Shown here one piece after another: positions 60,733-64,000 of a stretch of DNA of 64,000 nucleotides. The translations under genes and the position numbers were made by a program. The notes below the pieces were generated by a model. That model saw only the letters and a program-made list of their open reading frames with translations. It searched no databases and was not told the origin of the DNA. The stretch is from positions 110,849-174,848 of the forward strand of contig CALNAK010000013.1 of assembly GCA_937874185.1 (NCBI GenBank). Direction: 5' to 3'. How positions within the stretch are numbered: position 1 is the first letter of the stretch; every line of letters starts with the position of its first letter. The stretch is from an uncultured Lactobacillus sp. (GTDB taxonomy: Bacteria > Bacillota > Bacilli > Lactobacillales > Lactobacillaceae).

Positions 60733-61775
60733 TGAATAGAAAAAATGTAGCTGCACTTTTTGTAATGCTAGGTTTGGGAGTTGGTATCTTCTGGTGGGAA
60801 GCCAAAGATATTAACTTTGAAGCATTAGTTTCGACGTTTAAAGGATTGAATTTTTTCTGGCTAGGGGTAGCATTTTTATCAATCATGCTATCTTATGGTG
60901 TCGAAGCGCTAGTGTTACATACATTGTTAAAGAAAAAGGAAGATCGAAAGTTTGGATGGTGGGAAATGTATCGTATTCCGCTTATTCAAGCCTTGTTTAA
61001 TGCGATTACACCATTTTCATCTGGTGGACAACCTGCTCAATTAGTTGGTTTAATGCAATCAAAAATTGATGGTGGTCGAGCTAGTTCGGTACTTTTGATG
61101 AAGTTTGTTATTTATCAGGCTATGGTTCTAGTCAATTTTATTATTGCGATGTTAGTCAGTTTTAATAGTGTTGCAAAACATTTCTCTGGGCTAGCAATGC
61201 TGATCGTTTTTGGGATGGTAATTCACGTTGTGACTATTTCCTTCTTGTTAATGATCATGTATTATTATGATTTCACAAAAAAAATGGTACAAATTGTTTT
61301 GAAACCGGTTTTATTTTTTCTTAAAAAGGAAAAACGTGATAAAATTTTACAGTCAGCTACGGGATATATTGATAGTTTCTACAAAGAGAGTTTAGTTTTG
61401 AAACGTGAAAAGACTAAAGTTATTAAGGCTTCACTCTTAACCATCGTTCAACTGTTTTTATACTACTTCGTAGTCTATTTTGTTTTATTAGCATTGAATT
61501 GTGACCATGTAAATGTAGTCGACGTATTAGTAATGCATATTATGATTGTCATGATTGTGTCAATCTTTCCAATTCCTGGTGGATCGGGCGGGGCAGAATT
61601 CAGTTTCAAGACATTGTTTGCTGGATTTATACCTTCTTCATCAGGATTAATATTGGGTATGTTTTTATGGAGATTTATTACATATTATTTGGGGATGTTC
61701 TTAGGGATTATTGCTGTTTCGAAGAAACCAAAAATTGAACAACAAATTGCTAATAAATCTATGGAGCGAAAATAA
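60732..61775 (+). CDS. Flippase-like LPG-synthase-TM membrane protein (UPF0104)
   Basis: 347 residues with about eight membrane helices. It has the family signature NAITPFSSGGQPAQLVGLMQ and PIPGGSGGAEFSFK of the lysylphosphatidylglycerol-synthase transmembrane family, without the aminoacyltransferase domain. Its start overlaps the lafB stop (TAATG) and its stop overlaps the ltaS start. The position suggests it flips the glycolipid anchor or otherwise helps LTA assembly; this is inference from context. Confidence 0.8.
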   Translation: MNRKNVAALFVMLGLGVGIFWWEAKDINFEALVSTFKGLNFFWLGVAFLSIMLSYGVEALVLHTLLKKKEDRKFGWWEMYRIPLIQALFNAITPFSSGGQPAQLVGLMQSKIDGGRASSVLLMKFVIYQAMVLVNFIIAMLVSFNSVAKHFSGLAMLIVFGMVIHVVTISFLLMIMYYYDFTKKMVQIVLKPVLFFLKKEKRDKILQSATGYIDSFYKESLVLKREKTKVIKASLLTIVQLFLYYFVVYFVLLALNCDHVNVVDVLVMHIMIVMIVSIFPIPGGSGGAEFSFKTLFAGFIPSSSGLILGMFLWRFITYYLGMFLGIIAVSKKPKIEQQIANKSMERK

Positions 61776-63832
61776 TGAAGCGTATTACTAAAGGTATTTC
61801 TAGTTTTCTAAACACTAGGCTGGGATTCGTAATTCTAGCTGTGTTTTTATATACTCTTAAAACAATCTATGCTTATGAAACTAAGTTTAATCTAGGTGTT
61901 AAGGGTTCTATCCAAACATTTTTAATGATTATCAACCCAATTCCAATTATGCTACTGCTATTTGGGATTTCCTTGTATATGAAGGGAAGAAAATCTTATA
62001 TCTTCCTTCTGATTGTTGATTTCTTGGATACCGTCTGGTTATTCTCAAATATTTTGTACTATCGTGAATTCTCAGACTTTTTAACAATGGTACTTATCAA
62101 GGGTTCAGGTTCTGTATCTAATAACCTTGGTAAAAGTATTATGGGAATCTTGAAACCAACTGATTTCTTAGTTTTCTTGGATGTTATTATATTGATCTTA
62201 TTGTTGGCATTTCATGTCATCAGAATGGATATCAAACGTCTTAACTGGAAGATTCCAGTTTTAATAAGTTCTTTGGCGGTTCTTTTATTTGGTGCGAACC
62301 TTACACTTGCTGAAGGTGACCGTTCACAACTTTTGACTAGAACATTTGATAATAACTACATTGTTAAATACTTAGGACTTAATGTCTTTAATATCTATGA
62401 CATGGTTAAGACAACTAAGACTAATGCTGTTAAGTCGCAGGCAAAGAGTTCAGATATCAATTCGATTGAAAAGTATATGAAGGATAATTATGTTCAGCCT
62501 AATGTTGAATATACCGGAGTAGCTAAGGGTAAGAACGTCTTTATCATTCACTTGGAGAGTCTGCAACAATTCATGATTGATTATAAGTGGGATGACGAAG
62601 AGGTAACTCCTAACTTAAACAAGCTTTATCATGAGGATGATACTCTAAGTTTTGATAATTTCTTTAATCAAGTTGGACAAGGTAAAACTGCCGATGCCGA
62701 ACTTATGTTGGAGAATTCACTATTTGGTTTACCTGAAGGATCAGCAATGGTTACTGATGGTACAACTAATACATTCCAGGCTGCACCCGCTATTCTGGAT
62801 CAAGAAGCTGGATATACATCAGCTTCATTCCATGGGGATGTGCCAAGTTTCTGGAATCGTGATAATGCTTATAAGTCATGGGGCTACGATTACTTCTTTA
62901 GTTCTAACTACTATAAGCAAAAGAAGAGTTACAACGTTGGTTATGGTATGAAGGATAAGATTTTCTTGAAGGATTCAACTCAATATATCCAACAATTACC
63001 ACAACCATTCTATGCAAAACTAATTACTGTTACTAACCACTATCCATATACCTTGGATAAGAAGAATCAGAGTATTTCTAAGACTGACACTGGCGATAAG
63101 ACCGTTGATGGCTATGTTCAAACAGCAAGATATTTGGATGAGTCTATTGGTGAATTCATGGCTTGGCTGAAGGAAACCGGTTTGGATAAGAAGAGTGTAG
63201 TCGTACTATATGGTGATCACTATGGTATTTCCGATAATCATAAGAAGGCTATGGCTAAGTTAACAGGTATTAAAGGATTCAATGACTTTAATAATGCTCA
63301 ATACCAACGTGTACCATTTATGATTCATATGGATGGACTAAAGGGTGGTATTAATCATACTTATGGTGGTGAGATTGATGTATTACCAACACTATTGAAT
63401 CTACTAGGTATTAATAACAAGAACATGATTCAATTTGGTAGTGATCTTCTTTCAAGTGAGCACTCGCAAACTGTGGCATTTAGAAATGGTGATTTTGTTT
63501 CACCAACGTTAACGAAAGTCGGAAGTACTTACTACGATACCAAGACAGGTAAAGTAGATAAGAAGGTATCTACGGCTGAGAAGGAAAAACTAGCTAATAA
63601 GGTAACAACTGAGTTATCTCTATCAGATAGAGTTATTAATGGGGATCTATTGAGATTCCACAAGCTTCCAGGCTTTACTACAGTTAATAAGAAGGACTTC
63701 TCTTATAAGAAGGCCACGGCTCTTAAAGAACTGAAGAAGGCACAGAAGAAGAATGGAACTAGTCTGTTGGCTCAAAATGATAATAAGTCGTTAGTAGACT
63801 TGTATCAGACAGATGCTCCGGAATTGAAGTAA
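61775..63832 (+). CDS. ltaS: Lipoteichoic acid synthase family protein (LtaS)
   Basis: 685 residues. About five membrane helices span residues 1-180, then an extracellular sulfatase-fold domain. The first metal Glu is in IIHLESLQQF and the nucleophile Thr in QGKTADAELMLENSLF; the loop SFHGDVPSFWNRDNAY and the metal-site YGDHYGIS follow. The enzyme polymerises glycerol phosphate from phosphatidylglycerol onto the glycolipid anchor. In the SFHG loop an Asp stands where many LtaS have Asn. A Lys-rich C-terminal stretch follows. The start overlaps the preceding stop as TAATG. Confidence 0.91.
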   Translation: MKRITKGISSFLNTRLGFVILAVFLYTLKTIYAYETKFNLGVKGSIQTFLMIINPIPIMLLLFGISLYMKGRKSYIFLLIVDFLDTVWLFSNILYYREFSDFLTMVLIKGSGSVSNNLGKSIMGILKPTDFLVFLDVIILILLLAFHVIRMDIKRLNWKIPVLISSLAVLLFGANLTLAEGDRSQLLTRTFDNNYIVKYLGLNVFNIYDMVKTTKTNAVKSQAKSSDINSIEKYMKDNYVQPNVEYTGVAKGKNVFIIHLESLQQFMIDYKWDDEEVTPNLNKLYHEDDTLSFDNFFNQVGQGKTADAELMLENSLFGLPEGSAMVTDGTTNTFQAAPAILDQEAGYTSASFHGDVPSFWNRDNAYKSWGYDYFFSSNYYKQKKSYNVGYGMKDKIFLKDSTQYIQQLPQPFYAKLITVTNHYPYTLDKKNQSISKTDTGDKTVDGYVQTARYLDESIGEFMAWLKETGLDKKSVVVLYGDHYGISDNHKKAMAKLTGIKGFNDFNNAQYQRVPFMIHMDGLKGGINHTYGGEIDVLPTLLNLLGINNKNMIQFGSDLLSSEHSQTVAFRNGDFVSPTLTKVGSTYYDTKTGKVDKKVSTAEKEKLANKVTTELSLSDRVINGDLLRFHKLPGFTTVNKKDFSYKKATALKELKKAQKKNGTSLLAQNDNKSLVDLYQTDAPELK

Positions 63833-63842
63833 CAATAGTCAT

Positions 63843-63880
63843 AAACGTCAGAAGTGATCCTTACTTCTGGCGTTTTTTTT
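63843..63880 (+). terminator. Terminator of the LTA operon
   Basis: AACGTCAGAAGT pairs with ACTTCTGGCGTT with one wobble, followed by eight T. Confidence 0.92.
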
Positions 63881-64000
63881 GTGTAGACGAACCCACGACA
63901 ACGTAGTAATATCAATTGATATTGATAGATATGCTTTGGCTTTTGAAAAAAAATCAACTTTTTTGTAAAAAAGGGTTGCGTAGACTTTACGTAATTGGTA
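63881..64000. other. Noncoding tail with palindromes, truncated by the window end
   Basis: No gene is visible. A perfect 16-bp palindrome AATATCAA/TTGATATT lies at 63908-63923. A second dyad, CAACTTTTTT with AAAAAAGGGTTG, spans 63952-63977. TTGCGT near 63975 could begin a promoter for a gene beyond the edge. Confidence 0.45.

Noticed and set aside
62652..62951. 99-codon alternate frame inside ltaS
   Set aside because: Lies wholly within the conserved sulfatase domain; no start signal and no family resemblance.

Overview
The window looks like a chromosomal segment of a low-GC Gram-positive bacterium of the Lactobacillaceae, probably a Companilactobacillus or close relative. This is judged from protein character, AT-rich sequence, frequent TTG/GTG starts with strong Shine-Dalgarno sites, and Bacilli-type gene order (yvlCD-hprK-lgt, rapZ-yvcK-whiA, cggR-gap-pgk-tpi-eno, secG-est-rnr-smpB). 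Genus is inference. No prophage, IS element or CRISPR array was seen.

Layout. 1-7.2 kb: the phosphate-starvation locus, made of the end of a PhoP/PnpR regulator, a PhoR/PnpS kinase, the Pst ABC phosphate importer with two PstB ATPases, and PhoU. 7.2-13 kb: two small membrane proteins, hprK, lgt, trxB, a small HTH regulator with a palindromic operator, and phosphoglucomutase. 13-20.7 kb: a phosphodiesterase-like protein, a UMF1 transporter, and uvrBA behind a LexA box. 20.7-32.7 kb: a cation/proton antiporter, rapZ-yvcK-whiA, then a run of minus-strand genes (GT-C-like membrane protein, drug exporter, DNA glycosylase, clpP with a CIRCE element, an acyltransferase, a LysR regulator).

32.8-38.8 kb is the most accessory-looking segment: a biotin-independent malonate decarboxylase operon (mdcH-A-C-DE-G) divergent from the LysR gene. 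It has a fused beta/gamma subunit, an apparent non-AUG start for mdcH, and no local mdcB or malonate transporter. It ends near a tRNA-Arg(CCG). 39-44.9 kb is the central glycolytic operon under CggR, with a recognisable promoter, tandem operator and an internal terminator after gap. 44.9-54.4 kb: an oxidoreductase, a ClC channel, secG-esterase-rnr-smpB, an S66 LD-carboxypeptidase and a DUF2207 membrane protein. A SpaA-type LPXTG surface protein follows on the minus strand (54.4-56.6 kb).

56.9-58.4 kb holds a deoxynucleoside kinase, then a 414-bp noncoding interval, then queT. The interval contains two tandem ~130-nt elements that fold into the same long rod although their stem sequences differ (compensatory changes), a terminator, and a candidate preQ1 riboswitch in front of queT. 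The window closes with a four-gene translationally coupled set for lipoteichoic acid: two glycolipid glycosyltransferases, a flippase-like membrane protein and an LTA synthase.

The most novel-looking signals are the tandem covarying RNA elements (57521-57779), the terminator-like hairpin between the LexA-controlled promoter and uvrB, and the non-AUG start of mdcH.
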